64,000 nucleotides of DNA from Methylobacterium gossipiicola (GTDB taxonomy: Bacteria > Pseudomonadota > Alphaproteobacteria > Rhizobiales > Beijerinckiaceae): the NCBI RefSeq assembly GCF_900113485.1, contig NZ_FOPM01000018.1, forward strand, positions 26,765 to 90,764. The letters run 5' to 3'. Shown piece by piece: positions 1 to 9,261 of the stretch (positions are counted from its first letter, which is position 1; the number at the start of each line of letters is the position of its first letter). A program made the translations under genes and the position numbers. The notes below the pieces were generated by a model that saw only the letters and a program-made list of their open reading frames with translations, had not been told where the DNA came from and made no database searches.

Positions 1-720
1 CTCGATGGGCAGGCAGCCGTCGAAATACGGCGTCGAGGCCTCCCACTCCTTGAAGCCGATCTTCTCGCCCTCGATCAGCGCCTGGATGAACCTGTCATAC
101 TGTTCGCGGTCCAGGGGGCAGTTGATGTAGTCGGCTCCCGTGCCGCCGGGGCCGACCTTGTCGTAGCGCGACTGGAACCACGCCTTGTCCATGTCGATGG
201 AGTCGCGGTGGACGATGGGCGCGATGGCGTCGAAGAAAGCCAGGGATTCCGCACCCGTGAGATCCCGGATGGCGCTCGCCAGGGACGGGGCGGTGAGCGG
301 CCCCGTGGCCACGATGGTCTGGCCCCAGGAGTCCGGCGGCAGGCCCTCGACCTCCTCGCGCACGATGCTCACCCGGGGATGCGCCTCCAGGGCGGCGGTG
401 ACGGCGGCGGCGAACCCGGTGCGGTCGACGGCGAGCGCCCCCCCGGCCGGGACCTGATGCGCGTCGGCGGATTTCAGGATGAGGGAGCCGAGGGTGCGCA
501 TCTCCTGGTGCAGCAGTCCCACGGCGTTGCCGTTGGCGTCGTCGGAGCGGAACGAGTTCGAGCAGACGAGCTCGGCGAGATCCTGGCCGTGATGGGCCTC
601 GGTGCCGCGCACGGGGCGCATCTCGTGCAGCACCACCGGGTGGCCGGCTTGCGCGATCTGCCAGGCGGCTTCCGAGCCCGCGAGGCCGCCGCCGACGATG
701 TGGATTGGTGTCTCGGTCAT
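1..720 (-). CDS. trmFO: tRNA (uracil-54-C5)-methyltransferase, folate-dependent (partial)
   Basis: Makes m5U54 in the T-loop of tRNA using methylenetetrahydrofolate and FAD, in the cytoplasm. The first 240 codons are present; the 3' part lies beyond the window's left edge. The N-terminus reads [20 protein letters not shown], a Rossmann FAD-binding GxGxxGxE-type motif, followed by HEMRP and [20 protein letters not shown], which are hallmark TrmFO segments. The ATG at 718-720 places the FAD motif at residue 10, as in the family. Upstream on the other side is an unrelated PDZ protein. The family assignment is firm; only the truncation is a limit. Confidence 0.93.
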   Translation of the reverse strand, partial: MTETPIHIVGGGLAGSEAAWQIAQAGHPVVLHEMRPVRGTEAHHGQDLAELVCSNSFRSDDANGNAVGLLHQEMRTLGSLILKSADAHQVPAGGALAVDRTGFAAAVTAALEAHPRVSIVREEVEGLPPDSWGQTIVATGPLTAPSLASAIRDLTGAESLAFFDAIAPIVHRDSIDMDKAWFQSRYDKVGPGGTGADYINCPLDREQYDRFIQALIEGEKIGFKEWEASTPYFDGCLPIE

Positions 721-765
721 CGCCCGGGGATAGACCCCCGGGGCGGCCGGATCAATGCAACCGGG

Positions 766-1740
766 TCAATGCAGGGGCGGCGACACGAGGAAGCGCTCGC
801 GGTTGGCCGAGGTCACCGCGAGCTTGATGGTCTGGCCGTCGCGCCGGATGGTGAGGGGCACGCGCACGCCGGCCTCGCCCAAGGCCCAGACCTGCCGGAA
901 GAAGCCGGCGAGATCCGCCACGGGCTCGCCCGCCACCGCCGTGACGACGTCGCCGGGCCGCAGATCCGCGGCCTCCGCCGGGCCGTCATCGGCGAGCCCC
1001 ATGATCACCACGGCGTCGTCGCCGTCGCTGGCATAGAGGCCGAGCCAGGGTCGGGGCGGCCGGTCGGCCCGGCCTCGGGTGACGAGGTCGTCGAGGATCG
1101 GCGGCAGGAGGTCGATGGGCACGATCATGTTGATGGTGCGTGGCCCCTCCGCCGTGCCCTGCTGCAACTGGAGCGAGCCGATCCCCAGCAACTCGCCGCC
1201 CGCGCCGATGAGGGCGGCGCCGCCCCATTGCGGATGGGCGGGGGCGGTGAACAGGGCCTCGTCGAGGACGTATTCCCAGTAGCCGGCGAATTCCTGCCGG
1301 GCGACGATCTCCACGGCGACGCTGCGCTGGCGCCCGCCGACTCCGGCCACGATGGCCCGGTCGCCGACCCTCACGGGGCCGGAGCGCCCCAGCGGCAGGG
1401 CCGGCAGGTTGAGGGGGCCGAGGGCCTGGACGAGGCCGAAGCCCGTCACGGCATCGTAGCCGACGACGTGGCCGGGCACGGAACGGCCGTCATGGGTGGT
1501 GAGCCACACGGTGTCGGCCTCCATCACGAGGTAGCCGATGGTGAGCACGAGGCCGTCGTCGCCGATGACGACGCCGTTGCCGGCCCGCTCCGTGCCCAGG
1601 GTCTCGGCCGAGAAGGCTTCGTCGGGCACGCGGGTCGAGAGGGCGACGATGGCGGTCAGCGCCTGGGCGAGGTCGAAACCGTAATCACCGGCCCGGGGCT
1701 GCACGGATGCGGGGATCTTCCAGTCTCCGGGCGTCGCCAT
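766..1740 (-). CDS. Trypsin-fold/PDZ protein lacking the catalytic triad (degenerate DegP-like)
   Basis: 324 residues with the layout of an S1C (HtrA/DegP) protease: a trypsin-like domain at about 45-200 and a PDZ domain at about 230-312 (PWLGLYA, RPGDVV). The three catalytic positions are all changed. The usual TNxHV histidine is Tyr70 (TIGYLV), the Asp before the hydrophobic strand is Gly100 (VTGFGLV), and the GNSGG serine is Trp172 (PQWGGAAL). No signal peptide is visible, so it is probably cytoplasmic. It lies 105 bp downstream of the molybdenum hydroxylase genes on the same strand. Inference: a non-catalytic peptide-binding or scaffold protein; the family would normally be annotated as a protease. 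Confidence 0.8.
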   Translation of the reverse strand: MATPGDWKIPASVQPRAGDYGFDLAQALTAIVALSTRVPDEAFSAETLGTERAGNGVVIGDDGLVLTIGYLVMEADTVWLTTHDGRSVPGHVVGYDAVTGFGLVQALGPLNLPALPLGRSGPVRVGDRAIVAGVGGRQRSVAVEIVARQEFAGYWEYVLDEALFTAPAHPQWGGAALIGAGGELLGIGSLQLQQGTAEGPRTINMIVPIDLLPPILDDLVTRGRADRPPRPWLGLYASDGDDAVVIMGLADDGPAEAADLRPGDVVTAVAGEPVADLAGFFRQVWALGEAGVRVPLTIRRDGQTIKLAVTSANRERFLVSPPLH

Positions 1741-1845
1741 GGGGGTGTCTTTCTGCCGTCGTCGTTCGGGGAGACCGGGAGATAGGTCGCCGGCTACCCC
1801 GTCGACAGGTTCGCCCCCGTCGCGAGGGGCGCCCTGATTCTGTCC

Positions 1846-4077
1846 TCAGGTCAAAAGCTTGTCGAGGGTGATGGGGAAGTGACGCACCCGGACCCCCGTG
1901 GCGTGCCAGACGGCGTTGGCGATGGCGCCCGCCGTGCCGGTGATGCCGATCTCGCCGACCCCCTTGATGCCGAGGGGATTCACGTGCGGGTCGTGCTCCT
2001 CCACCAGAATCGCTTCCAGGGACGGCACGTCGGCGTTCACCGGCACGTGGTACTCGGCGAGATTGGGGTTCATCACCCGGCCGGAGCGCGTGTCGAGCAC
2101 CGCGTGCTCGTGGAGCGCCAGGGACACGCCCCAGATCATGCCGCCGTAATACTGGCTGCGCACGAGGCGCGGGTTGACGATGCGCCCGGCCGCGAAGGCG
2201 CCGACCAGCCGCGTCACCCGGATCTGCCCGAGATCGGGATCGACCTTCACCTCGGCATAGACCGCCCCATGCGCATGCATGGCGTAGGTTTTGCGCGAGG
2301 CCGGTTCGCCCGCCCCCGTGCCCTTGGCCTCGACGGAAGCTTTGTCGGCGCGGGCGAGAATCTCCGAAAAGCTCTCCGAGCGAGTGGGATCGTCGCGGCG
2401 GGCGAGGCGCCCGTTCTGCGCCACCGTGCCGGCATTTCCGGCGCCGTAGAGGGGCGAGGCGCGGTCGTTCACCGCGAGGGCTTCGAGTTCGGCCAAAGCC
2501 GCCTGCGTCGCCGCATGGACGGCACTGCCGGCGGTGGCCGTCCCCGTGGAGCCGCCCGCGAGGCCGCCATTGGGCAGGTCCGACTCGCCGATGCGCAGGT
2601 CCACGGCGTCGAGGCCGAGTCCGAGCCCGTCGGCGGCGATCTGGGCGAGCACCGTCCAGGCGCCCTGGCCCATGTCCTGGGCGGCGGTTTCCACCAAAGC
2701 CGTGCCGTCGGCCCGGATCGTGGCGCGGGCCTCGCCCTGCATCATCCCGGCCGGATAGGTGGCCGTCCCCATGCCCCAGCCGACGAGGAGCCCGTGCGCG
2801 TCCCGCATCTGGCGCGGCTGCTTCGGGCGCTTGGCCCAGCCGAAGCGCTCGGCGCCCTGCGCATAGCATTCGCGCAGGGCCTTCGAGGAGAACGGCCGGT
2901 GGGTGATGGGCTCGACCTCGGCGTAGTTCCTAAGCCGCAGCTCCAGCGGGTCCATGTCGAGTTCGAGGGCGAGTTCGTCGAGCGCCGATTCCACCGCGAC
3001 GCTGCCGGGCGCCTCGCCGGGGGCGCGCATGAATAGGGGCGTGCCGATATCGGCGCGCGAGACCGCGTGGGTCGTCGCGATGGCATCGGCCGCGTAGAGG
3101 TGGCGGGCGATGAGGCCGCAGGCTTCCACGAAGTCGTCGTGGCGGCTCGTCAGGGTCAGGGTGTGGTGGTCGAGGGCGGTCAGGCCGCCATCCGCCTTGG
3201 CACCGAGCTTGAGGGTCTGGCGCGTCGAGGCGCGGTGACCCACGGGGCCGAACATCTGCTCGCGCCGGGTCACGAGCTTCACCGGCCGCCCGACGAGTTT
3301 CGCCGCCATGATCCCGAGGATCTGCGGCGCGGCGATGAAGCCCTTCGAGCCGAAGCCGCCCCCGAGGAAATGGCTGACGATCCGGATGTTCTCGGGGGGA
3401 ATCCCGAACAGCTCGGCGAGGCGTCCCTTGGCGATCCACAGGGCCTGGGTCGGCGTCTGCAGGGTGAGGCGGTCGCCGTCCCAGGCGGCCACGCTGGTGT
3501 GGGGTTCCAGCGCGTTGTGATACTGCGCCGCCGTCTCGTAGGTGGCCTCCAGGCGGGTGTCGGCGGCGGCCAGTCCGGCGGCGACGTCGCCCGCCCCTTC
3601 CTCCGTCGGCGAGCCGGCCCCGACGCTGCTGGGGGTGAAGATTTCGCCACCGCCGAGTTCCACCTCCGGCACTTCCGCATCGTAGCGCGGCGCCAGCAGG
3701 GCGGCGCCCTCGGTGGCAGCCTCCAGGGTCTCGGCGATCACCACCGCGATGGGCTGGTTGGCGTAGCGCACGCCCGCATTCTGCAGGAGGTCGAGGCGGA
3801 AGGTGAAGGGATTGTCCTTCTCGTCCGGGGATTTGGCGAGCGCCGGGGCGTTCTCGGGCGTCATCACGTCGACGACGCCCGGATGGGCTTTCGCCGCCGC
3901 GACGTCGAGGTGGGTGACCCGGCCCCGCGCGATGGTGCTCACCGCCATGACGGCGTGGAGCATCCCCTCGGGCTTGAAATCGGCGCTGTAGCGGGCCGCG
4001 CCCGTGACCTTGGCGGGGCCGTCGCGCCGGGTGAGGGGCTGGCCGATGGAGGCGCCGTGGCGCATGCGCTCACTCAT
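1846..4077 (-). CDS. Molybdopterin-binding subunit of a xanthine dehydrogenase-family (PaoC-like) oxidoreductase
   Basis: 743 residues; the large subunit binding the molybdenum cofactor, which hydroxylates aldehydes or N-heterocycles. The start MSERMRHGASIGQPLTRRDG leads into the typical VTGAARYSADF segment. Molybdopterin-binding glycine-rich regions (FLGGGFGSKG, GGSTGTATAGS) and the C-terminal GVGEIG carrying the catalytic Glu (about residue 709) are present. It is the last gene of a three-gene operon: the FAD subunit's stop lies 2 bp upstream. Subunit order Fe-S, FAD, Mo matches E. coli paoABC (yagTSR). Substrate unknown; an aldehyde is plausible from the PaoC-like relatives. Confidence 0.9.
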   Translation of the reverse strand: MSERMRHGASIGQPLTRRDGPAKVTGAARYSADFKPEGMLHAVMAVSTIARGRVTHLDVAAAKAHPGVVDVMTPENAPALAKSPDEKDNPFTFRLDLLQNAGVRYANQPIAVVIAETLEAATEGAALLAPRYDAEVPEVELGGGEIFTPSSVGAGSPTEEGAGDVAAGLAAADTRLEATYETAAQYHNALEPHTSVAAWDGDRLTLQTPTQALWIAKGRLAELFGIPPENIRIVSHFLGGGFGSKGFIAAPQILGIMAAKLVGRPVKLVTRREQMFGPVGHRASTRQTLKLGAKADGGLTALDHHTLTLTSRHDDFVEACGLIARHLYAADAIATTHAVSRADIGTPLFMRAPGEAPGSVAVESALDELALELDMDPLELRLRNYAEVEPITHRPFSSKALRECYAQGAERFGWAKRPKQPRQMRDAHGLLVGWGMGTATYPAGMMQGEARATIRADGTALVETAAQDMGQGAWTVLAQIAADGLGLGLDAVDLRIGESDLPNGGLAGGSTGTATAGSAVHAATQAALAELEALAVNDRASPLYGAGNAGTVAQNGRLARRDDPTRSESFSEILARADKASVEAKGTGAGEPASRKTYAMHAHGAVYAEVKVDPDLGQIRVTRLVGAFAAGRIVNPRLVRSQYYGGMIWGVSLALHEHAVLDTRSGRVMNPNLAEYHVPVNADVPSLEAILVEEHDPHVNPLGIKGVGEIGITGTAGAIANAVWHATGVRVRHFPITLDKLLT

Positions 4078-4079
4078 GG

Positions 4080-5111
4080 TCAGGCTCCGAACGGGCTGGC
4101 GGGCAAGGCGGGGATGCGGGCCGGGGTGCCGGCCTGCGCCAGTGTCAGGGCGCGCACGACGATGCGGCGGGCGAGGTCGATCTTGGCGGCGTTGTCGCCG
4201 GATGGGCTCGCCCCCTGAAGCGCCGCGTCGGCGGCGCGTGCGAACAGTTCGGGGCTCGGGATCGCTCCGGCGAGCAGGGCCTCCGCCGCCCGCGCCCGCC
4301 AGGGTTTGAGGGCGACACCGCCCAGCGCGATGCGGGCCTGCCCGATGCGATCGCCCGCGAAGGTGAGGCCCACCGCCGCCGAGACCAGGGCGAAGGCGTA
4401 GGAGGTGCGCTCGCGGACCTTGAGGTAGCGGGAATGGGCGGCGAACGCCTTGGCTTCCGGGGGCAGCCGCACGGCGACGACGAGGTCGCCCGGGGCCAAC
4501 TCGGTCTCGCGCTCGGGCGCGTCGCCGGGCAGGCGGTGGAAGCTCTCCAGGGGAATCTCGCGGCGCCCGGCCGGACCCTCGATCTCGACCACGGCATCGA
4601 AGCCGGCGAGGGGCACGCAGAAATCGGACGGGTGGGTGGCGATGCAATGCTCGCTCCACCCCAGGACCGCGTGGGTGCGCGTGACGCCCCCGATGGCGTC
4701 GCAGCCGGCGCCGGGCTGACGTTTGTTGCAGGCGCTCGCGGTGTCGTAAAAGTACTGGCAGCGGGTGCGCTGGAGGATGTTGCCGGCGGTGGTGGCGGCG
4801 TTGCGCAACTGCGCCGAGGCGCCCGACAGCAGGGCTTCGGCCACGGCCGGATACGCCTTCGCGAAGGCCGGATCGTGCGCCAGGGTCGCGTTGCGCACGA
4901 GGGCGCCGATGCGGGTGCCGCCGTCCGGCAAGGTCTCGATGGCATCGAGGCCGAAAATCCGAGAGATGTCGACGAGGCGTTCGGGGCGGGTGACGTCGCC
5001 CTTCATGAGGTCGAGGAGGTTGGTGCCGGAGGCGAGATAGGCGGCGCCCGCTGCGTGGGCCGCCACGGCCTCGGCGACGCTGCCGGCGCGGATATAATCG
5101 AACCGGTTCAT
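4080..5111 (-). CDS. FAD subunit of PaoABC-like molybdenum hydroxylase (with extra Fe-S motif)
   Basis: 343 residues; passes electrons between the Fe-S subunit and the Mo site through FAD. The N-terminal FAD-binding part has LASGTNLLDLMKGDV and the middle has NAATTAGNILQRTRCQYFYD. Cysteines at 118, 128 and 137 (TRC, ACNKR, GAGC), plus one at 157, match the region that holds an additional [4Fe-4S] cluster in PaoB of E. coli; ordinary CoxM-type FAD subunits lack it. The start codon overlaps the Fe-S subunit's stop (ATGA), so translation is coupled. This residue pattern is the best evidence for the PaoB subgroup. Confidence 0.9.
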   Translation of the reverse strand: MNRFDYIRAGSVAEAVAAHAAGAAYLASGTNLLDLMKGDVTRPERLVDISRIFGLDAIETLPDGGTRIGALVRNATLAHDPAFAKAYPAVAEALLSGASAQLRNAATTAGNILQRTRCQYFYDTASACNKRQPGAGCDAIGGVTRTHAVLGWSEHCIATHPSDFCVPLAGFDAVVEIEGPAGRREIPLESFHRLPGDAPERETELAPGDLVVAVRLPPEAKAFAAHSRYLKVRERTSYAFALVSAAVGLTFAGDRIGQARIALGGVALKPWRARAAEALLAGAIPSPELFARAADAALQGASPSGDNAAKIDLARRIVVRALTLAQAGTPARIPALPASPFGA

Positions 5112-5641
5112 GCCGCGTCCTCGCTGAGATGGCCGCCGGGCAGCACGTCGGGGGCGTTCATGGCGGCGTGCGCCGCCAGCACGGCCTCGGTGATGCCGGC
5201 GTAGGCGCCGCAGCGGCAGAGGTTGCCGCTCATGCCCTCGCGCACCCGCTCGGGATCGTCGCCCGCCTGCCCCTCCCGGATGAGGCCGACGGCACTCATG
5301 ATCTGGCCGGGCGTGCAGAAGCCGCACTGATAGGCGTCGTGGTCCACGAAGGCGGCCTGGACGGGGTGGAGCACGTCGCCGTCGGCCAGCCCCTCGATGG
5401 TGGTGATCGACGCCCCGTCATGGCTCACGGCGAGCGCCAGGCAGGCATTGATCCGCACCCCGTCGAGGAGGATCGTGCAGGCGCCGCACTGGCCCCGGTC
5501 GCAGCCCTTCTTCGATCCCGTGAGGTCGAGGCGCTCGCGCAGGGCGTCGAGGAGGGTGACCCGCGCATCCTCGAGGACGAGGCTGCGGGGCACGCCGTTC
5601 ACCGTCAGCGTGATGGGAAAGCCCGTGTCAGGAGAGTTCAT
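5108..5641 (-). CDS. [2Fe-2S] subunit of PaoABC-like molybdenum hydroxylase
   Basis: 177 residues binding two [2Fe-2S] clusters. Ligands visible: plant-ferredoxin type C47, C52, C55, C67 (GCDRGQCGACT) and the helical domain C106, C109, C142, C144 (QCGFCTPGQ, NLCRCG). It is the first gene of the operon. E. coli PaoA carries a Tat signal, but here the protein starts directly with MNSPDTGFPITLTVNGV and has no twin-arginine leader, so the enzyme should stay in the cytoplasm. No maturation chaperone (XdhC/PaoD type) is encoded next to it, so that factor must come from elsewhere. Confidence 0.92.
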   Translation of the reverse strand: MNSPDTGFPITLTVNGVPRSLVLEDARVTLLDALRERLDLTGSKKGCDRGQCGACTILLDGVRINACLALAVSHDGASITTIEGLADGDVLHPVQAAFVDHDAYQCGFCTPGQIMSAVGLIREGQAGDDPERVREGMSGNLCRCGAYAGITEAVLAAHAAMNAPDVLPGGHLSEDAA

Positions 5642-5711
5642 GCCGGGTCGGCTCCGCGCGGCTTGACTGGAATGCCTCCAGATAGGGCTACGCGCGGAGG
5701 CGACCAGCCGG

Positions 5712-6107
5712 TCAGTGCGTCCCCTTGCGCTTCAGAATCGCCTGCATCTGCGCGATCTCGGCGTCCTGGGCCTGGACGATGCGCTCGGCGAGCGCCCGCA
5801 CCTCCGGGTCCTTCGAGTATTGCAGCGCCACCTTCGCCATGGCGATGGCGCCCGCGTGGTGGGGAATCATACCGGCGGCGAAATCGCGGTCGACGTCGCC
5901 CGAATAGGCGATGTCCATGTCGCCGTGCATCCGCAGGTTCGCTTCGCGGAAGGCGCGGGTGGAGGCCGCCTCGGCACCCTTCTTCGCGGGTGGCTGCCCG
6001 TGATTGTCGACGCGGTGGTCGTGGCCCGCATGGTCGTCGTGGCCGAGGGCGGCGGTGCCGAGGGCGAGGACCGCGAGGGCTGCGGCGAGGGTGGTCTTCA
6101 TCGTCAT
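5712..6107 (-). CDS. DUF305 family secreted protein (copper-resistance associated)
   Basis: 131 residues. Signal peptide [22 protein letters not shown], then a His-rich stretch ([15 protein letters not shown]) and the DUF305 core with [20 protein letters not shown] and [20 protein letters not shown]305 proteins are ferritin-like helical periplasmic proteins often found with copper or silver efflux systems. The last gene of a minus-strand metal-efflux operon, starting 14 bp after the RND pump's stop. The ATG at 6107 was chosen because the signal peptide begins there; an in-frame upstream extension is proline/arginine-rich and lies within the pump gene. Confidence 0.85.
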   Translation of the reverse strand: MTMKTTLAAALAVLALGTAALGHDDHAGHDHRVDNHGQPPAKKGAEAASTRAFREANLRMHGDMDIAYSGDVDRDFAAGMIPHHAGAIAMAKVALQYSKDPEVRALAERIVQAQDAEIAQMQAILKRKGTH

Positions 6108-6120
6108 GGGAACTCCATCG

Positions 6121-9100
6121 TCAGAACAGGGCCGGGCTCGGCGCTTCGGTGGGGGACAGGGCCGGCTCCGGAGCGGCGGCGAGGCGGGCGAAGGCCGGGC
6201 CACCGAAGCGCAGGAGCAGGATCGGGGTGAGGACGGCGTCCAGCAGGGTCGCGCTGAAGAGCCCGCCGAAGATCGTCACCGCCACGGGGTGGAGGATCTC
6301 CTTGCCGGGCGCGGTGCCGTCGAGGAGCAACGGCACCAGGGCGATGCCGGCGGCAAGGGCCGTCATGAGCACGGGCACGAGGCGCTCCTGGCTCGCCCGC
6401 AGCACCAGGGCCGGGCCGAAGGGGATGCCCTCGGTGAGCCCGAGGTTGAGGGCGTGGCTGATCTTGAGGATGCCGTTGCGGGCGACGATGCCGGTGAGCG
6501 TCACGAAGCCGATCATCGAGGCGACGGAGAGGGGGAGGCCCGTCACCTTCAGGGCGACGACGCTGCCCATGAGGGCCAGCGGCACGTTGCCCATGACGAT
6601 GAGGGCGAGCCGCCCCGAGCGGTAGCGGCTCGCCAGCAGGGCGAAGACGAGGGCGAGCGACACGAGGCTGAGGAGGCCGATGGTCCGCGTCGCTTCCCCT
6701 TGAGCCTGGAACGCCCCTTCGAGGCTTGCCGAGACCCCCTCGGGCAGCTTCGTCTCGGCGAGCATCCGCCCGATGGACGCCGCCACGGCCGAGCCGTCCG
6801 ATCCCGGCACGGTGTTGGCCTGGATGACGAGGCGCCGCCGGCCGTTCTCGCGAAGAATCTGGTTGGGGCCGTCGCGCTCGGTGATGTCGGCCAGGGCATG
6901 GGCCGGCACCCAGCCCGTCGGCGTCTCGATGAGGAGGTCGCGCAGGGCCGTGACGGAGCGGCCGGATTCCGGCAGCCGCACGGTGACGTCGAAACGGCGC
7001 AGGCCGTCCACCAGGGTCGAGACCACGCGACCGTTGGCGAGGCGACTGACCGCATCCACCACGGCGTTCGGGGCGATGCCGTAGAGGGCGGCCCGGCCGC
7101 CATCGACGCGGACGTCGAGCTGCGGGATGCGGACCTGCTTCTCGATGGCGAGATCCGCGAGCCCCGGAATCGTCTCGAAGCGCGTCTTCAGATCCTCGGC
7201 CGTGCGGCGCAGGGTGTCGAGATCCTCGCCGAACAGCTTCACGGCGATCTCGGCCCGCACCCCCGACAGCATGTGATCGAGGCGGTGGGAGATCGGCTGC
7301 CCGACATTCACCGAGACCGGCAGCACCCCGAGGCGGGCGCGGATGTCGGCGACGACGCTGTCGCGGGGGCGGCCGCCCGGCTTGAGGCCGATTTCGAGGT
7401 CGGAAGAGTGGACGCCCTCGGCGTGTTCGTCGAGTTCGGCCCGGCCCGTGCGGCGTCCGACGCGGTCGACTTCCGGGATGTCCATGACGAGCCCCTCCGC
7501 GATGGCGCCGATGCGGCTCGATTCGGCGAGGGATATGCCCGGCGTGAAGGCGAGGTTGACGGTGAACGAGCCCTCGTTGAACGGCGGCAGGAACACCCGC
7601 GGCAGGCCCATCGCCCCATGGACCGCGAGGCCGACGCCGAGGAGGGCGGCGGCCATCACCACCCCCTGGTGGCGCAGCGCCCCCCGGACGAGGCGGGCAT
7701 TCCCGGCCTTCAGCCCTCGGACGAGGCGGCCTTCGGGCGCCTCCAGGCTCCTGAGGCCGGGCAGCAGCCAGGAGGCCAGCGCCGGCGTCAGGGTGAGGGA
7801 GACGAGAAGGCTCGACAGGATCGCGATGATGTAGGCTTGGCCGAGGGGCGCGAACAGCCGGCCCTCGATGCCCGACAGGGCGAAGAGCGGGACGAAGACG
7901 AGGCAGATGATGGCGGTCGCGTAGACGATCCCGGAGCGTACCTCGTTCGAGGCCGCCACGATCACGGCGAAGGCCGGGCGGGGGGCGCCGGCGTGCCGGT
8001 TCTCGCGCAGGCGCCGCAGGATGTTCTCCACGTCCACCACGGCGTCGTCCACGAGTTCGCCGATGGCGATGGCGAGGCCGCCCAGCGTCATGGTGTTGAT
8101 GGAGAGGCCGAGGGCGGAGAAGATCGCCGCGGTGGCCAGGATCGAGACGGGGATCGCCGCGAGGGAGATGAGGGTGGTGCGGGCGTTCATCAGGAACGCG
8201 AACAGCACCACGGCCACCACCGCCACGGCCTCGCACAGCACCCGCACGACGTTGCCCAGCGAGGTCTCGATGAAGTCCGCCTGCCGGAACAGGATCTTCC
8301 GCGCTTCGATGCCGTTGGGCAGGGCCGGGGCGATTTCGGCGAGCGCCGCCTCCACCGTGCGGGTGAGGCGCACGGTGTCGATGCCGGGCTGCTTCTCCAC
8401 GGAGACGATGACGGCGGGTTTTCCCATATAGCCGCCGTCGCCGCGCTTCGGCCGGGGCGCGAAGGCGATGTCGGCCACCTGCCGCAGGTAGACCGGCCCA
8501 CCGGGCGTCGGTACCACGAGGCCGCTGAGATCCGCGAGGTCGGTGGTGCGGCCCACCGCCCGGATCAGCACCTCGCGGGCGCCCGCCTCGGTGAAGCCGC
8601 CGCCCGCATTGGTGCCGAAGCCTTCCAGCGCCTTCGCCAGGGCCTCGTTCGTGACGCCGAGCGCCCGCATGGCGGCGGGGTTCGGGGCGACGCGGAACTG
8701 GCGCACTTCACCGCCGATGGGGATCACCTGGGCGACACCCGGGATCGACAGGAGGCGCGGCCGGATCGTGAAGTCGGCCGTCTCGCGCAGCTGCATGGCG
8801 GAGGCGGTCTCGCCCGTGACGGCGACGAGGAGGATGCCGCCCATGATCGATGAGACCGGCCCCATCTGCGGATTGACGGTCGCGGGCAGTTCCGTGCGGG
8901 CGAGCGCCAGGCGCTCGGCCACGAACTGGCGGGCCCGGAACAGGTCGGCCGACCATTCGAACTCCACCGTGACGATGGACAGGCCGATGCCGGAGACCGA
9001 GCGCACGCGGGTGACGCCGGGCAGGCCGTTCATCCGGGTCTCGATGGGGTAGGTGACGCGCTGCTCCACCTCCGCGGGGGCGAGCCCTTCGGCCTCCGTC

Positions 9101-9249
9101 ATCACCGTGACGGTGGGGCGGTTGAGGTCGGGCAGCACGTCCACGGGCAGGCGGGTCAGGGCCAGTACGCCCGTGAGGACGAGGGCGGCGGCCAGCGCCA
9201 GCACGAGGAGGCGGTTGCGCAGGGATTGCGCGACGATGGTCTCGAACAT
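6121..9249 (-). CDS. Heavy-metal efflux RND pump (CusA/CzcA family)
   Basis: 1042 residues, normal for HME-RND inner-membrane pumps that expel metal ions by proton antiport. N-terminal helix, then [23 protein letters not shown] and [13 protein letters not shown], typical of CusA/CzcA. The transmembrane-4 proton-relay motif reads [13 protein letters not shown] (398-409), the DD/EN variant, which differs from the CzcA DFGxxxDGA form and the CusA form, so the metal cannot be assigned from the motif alone. It follows the adaptor gene by 12 bp. The neighbouring His-rich secreted proteins and DUF305 protein favour copper or silver; that is an inference. Confidence 0.92.
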   Translation of the reverse strand: MFETIVAQSLRNRLLVLALAAALVLTGVLALTRLPVDVLPDLNRPTVTVMTEAEGLAPAEVEQRVTYPIETRMNGLPGVTRVRSVSGIGLSIVTVEFEWSADLFRARQFVAERLALARTELPATVNPQMGPVSSIMGGILLVAVTGETASAMQLRETADFTIRPRLLSIPGVAQVIPIGGEVRQFRVAPNPAAMRALGVTNEALAKALEGFGTNAGGGFTEAGAREVLIRAVGRTTDLADLSGLVVPTPGGPVYLRQVADIAFAPRPKRGDGGYMGKPAVIVSVEKQPGIDTVRLTRTVEAALAEIAPALPNGIEARKILFRQADFIETSLGNVVRVLCEAVAVVAVVLFAFLMNARTTLISLAAIPVSILATAAIFSALGLSINTMTLGGLAIAIGELVDDAVVDVENILRRLRENRHAGAPRPAFAVIVAASNEVRSGIVYATAIICLVFVPLFALSGIEGRLFAPLGQAYIIAILSSLLVSLTLTPALASWLLPGLRSLEAPEGRLVRGLKAGNARLVRGALRHQGVVMAAALLGVGLAVHGAMGLPRVFLPPFNEGSFTVNLAFTPGISLAESSRIGAIAEGLVMDIPEVDRVGRRTGRAELDEHAEGVHSSDLEIGLKPGGRPRDSVVADIRARLGVLPVSVNVGQPISHRLDHMLSGVRAEIAVKLFGEDLDTLRRTAEDLKTRFETIPGLADLAIEKQVRIPQLDVRVDGGRAALYGIAPNAVVDAVSRLANGRVVSTLVDGLRRFDVTVRLPESGRSVTALRDLLIETPTGWVPAHALADITERDGPNQILRENGRRRLVIQANTVPGSDGSAVAASIGRMLAETKLPEGVSASLEGAFQAQGEATRTIGLLSLVSLALVFALLASRYRSGRLALIVMGNVPLALMGSVVALKVTGLPLSVASMIGFVTLTGIVARNGILKISHALNLGLTEGIPFGPALVLRASQERLVPVLMTALAAGIALVPLLLDGTAPGKEILHPVAVTIFGGLFSATLLDAVLTPILLLRFGGPAFARLAAAPEPALSPTEAPSPALF

Positions 9250-9261
9250 CGGAGCGCGCCT

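Noticed and set aside
208..1785. Long plus-strand open frames over trmFO and the PDZ gene
   Set aside because: Arg/Gly/His-rich shadow translation typical of high-GC antisense frames; no motifs.
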